DNA from: an uncultured Eubacterium sp.
GTDB lineage: Bacteria > Bacillota > Clostridia > Lachnospirales > Lachnospiraceae
Direction of reading: 5' to 3'
NCBI GenBank assembly: GCA_947089855.1
Contig: CAMUML010000023.1
Location: 1-61,099, forward strand
Length of the DNA stretch: 61,099 nt
Translations under genes and position numbers: made by a program
In this document: positions 60,822 to 61,099 of the stretch, piece by piece
How positions within the stretch are numbered: the stretch's first letter is position 1
Layout of the letters: the number at the start of each line of letters is the position of its first letter
Notes under the pieces: generated by a model
What the model saw: only the letters and a program-made list of their open reading frames with translations
The model's database searches: none
Told to the model about the DNA's origin: nothing

Positions 60822-61099
60822 GTGGATGAACATAGGCGGCTTGTTTTGGTAGGAGGCGGAGGGCATTGTAAATCTGTACTAGATGCTGTCCTTACAGCAG
60901 GTTATTATCTTGAAATTATAATAACGGACCAGATATTACAAGCAGGGAGCGAAGTTATGGGGTGCAAGGTAGCTGGGACAGATGAGGTGCTTCCAGAATT
61001 ATATAGAAAAGGTTTTAGAAATGCGTTTGTTTCGGTAGGAAGCATGGGGGGGGGTATAGGTAAGAGAAAGAAATTATATCAGCAATTACAAAAAATTGG
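60822..61099 (+). CDS. NeuD/PglD-like sugar acetyltransferase (N-terminal part, cut by window)
   Basis: The frame opens at GTG 60822 behind AAAAGG and runs off the end of the window (92 codons seen). RLVLVGGGGHCKSVLDAVL is the nucleotide-binding N-terminus of NeuD/PglD-type O- or N-acetyltransferases, whose left-handed beta-helix domain would follow beyond 61099. In this pathway it would be a LegH-type or modifying acyltransferase. A run of nine G (61035-61043) lies in frame where the family usually has a GDN-R motif, giving GSMGGGIGKR, so the gene may be phase-variable. In this sequence the frame is open. Confidence 0.75.
   Translation, partial: MDEHRRLVLVGGGGHCKSVLDAVLTAGYYLEIIITDQILQAGSEVMGCKVAGTDEVLPELYRKGFRNAFVSVGSMGGGIGKRKKLYQQLQKI
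61035..61043 (+). repeat. Poly-G tract inside NeuD-like gene
   Basis: Nine consecutive G follow AGCAT within the coding frame. Homopolymeric G tracts of this length slip during replication and switch surface-glycan genes on and off in other bacteria such as Campylobacter. No other G or C run of this length lies inside a gene in the window. Confidence 0.7.

Overview
The window looks like the chromosome of an anaerobic, spore-forming Firmicute of the Clostridia, most likely a Lachnospiraceae-type gut bacterium. The reasons are a SigK-type sporulation sigma factor behind a SigE/SigK-like promoter, strong GGAGG-type ribosome sites, frequent TTG and GTG starts, a BlaI/BlaR-type regulator pair and a deoxyxylulose-independent vitamin B6 synthase (PdxS/PdxT). 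This is inference from gene content; no rRNA or other taxonomic marker is present.

Layout. (1) 1-5120: ordinary genes. These are a pseudouridine synthase, SigK, a decayed VanR/VanS-type two-component pair, a VTT/DedA-like membrane protein carrying an in-frame 101-bp repeat insertion, a methyltransferase and a class-3-like aldehyde dehydrogenase. (2) 5121-33115: glycan island I. A nuclease-dead-looking TnpB-like protein and a structured non-coding RNA precede a trio of transferases (GT32-like, CDP-glycerol-transferase-like, GT2). They are followed by a long same-strand array for activated sugars: UDP-ManNAcA (wecC, mnaA), a 3-amino-3,6-dideoxyhexose (fdtA, fdtB), a CapE/CapF-type 6-deoxy-L-aminosugar, a heptose route (transketolase halves, GmhA, a domain-swapped HldE-like kinase/nucleotidyltransferase), three radical SAM enzymes, an RmlD-like reductase and a LicD-type transferase. 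It ends in a strong terminator. (3) 33116-37887: pdxST, then a BlaI/M56 pair with its operators, then a small secreted protein. (4) 37888-61099: glycan island II. A second dead TnpB-like protein, a second copy of the RNA and a second transferase trio come first. A legionaminic-acid-type pathway follows (LegC, LegB, PtmE-like, NeuB/LegI, NeuC/LegG, NeuA/LegF), with a second CapE/CapF pair and tailoring enzymes: formyltransferase, two Gfo/Idh oxidoreductases, class III aminotransferase, GNAT, PP-loop sugar amidotransferase, nitrilase-family hydrolase and a NeuD-like gene cut by the window end.

How it works together. The two islands are paralogous in layout: upstream palindrome/promoter segment, dead TnpB-like gene, structured RNA, GT32-like, CDP-glycerol-transferase-like, GT2, then sugar-nucleotide genes. 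Each makes several activated sugars and several transferases, but no flippase, polymerase, priming transferase, flagellin or Maf gene is visible. The glycan carrier (flagellin, S-layer, teichoic acid or capsule) is therefore unknown; legionaminic acid makes flagellin a reasonable guess.

The most interesting signal is the pair of TnpB-like proteins lacking all three RuvC acidic residues. Each is followed by an RNA whose helices show compensatory changes between copies, and each is preceded by a nearly identical segment flanked by two palindromes. This resembles domesticated RNA-guided regulators (TldR type) placed at the head of surface-glycan loci. Other notable items are a 102-bp palindromic repeat in three copies, a poly-G tract inside the NeuD-like gene, poly-C tracts at the left edge, and a nitrilase next to a PP-loop amidotransferase that may act as its ammonia source.
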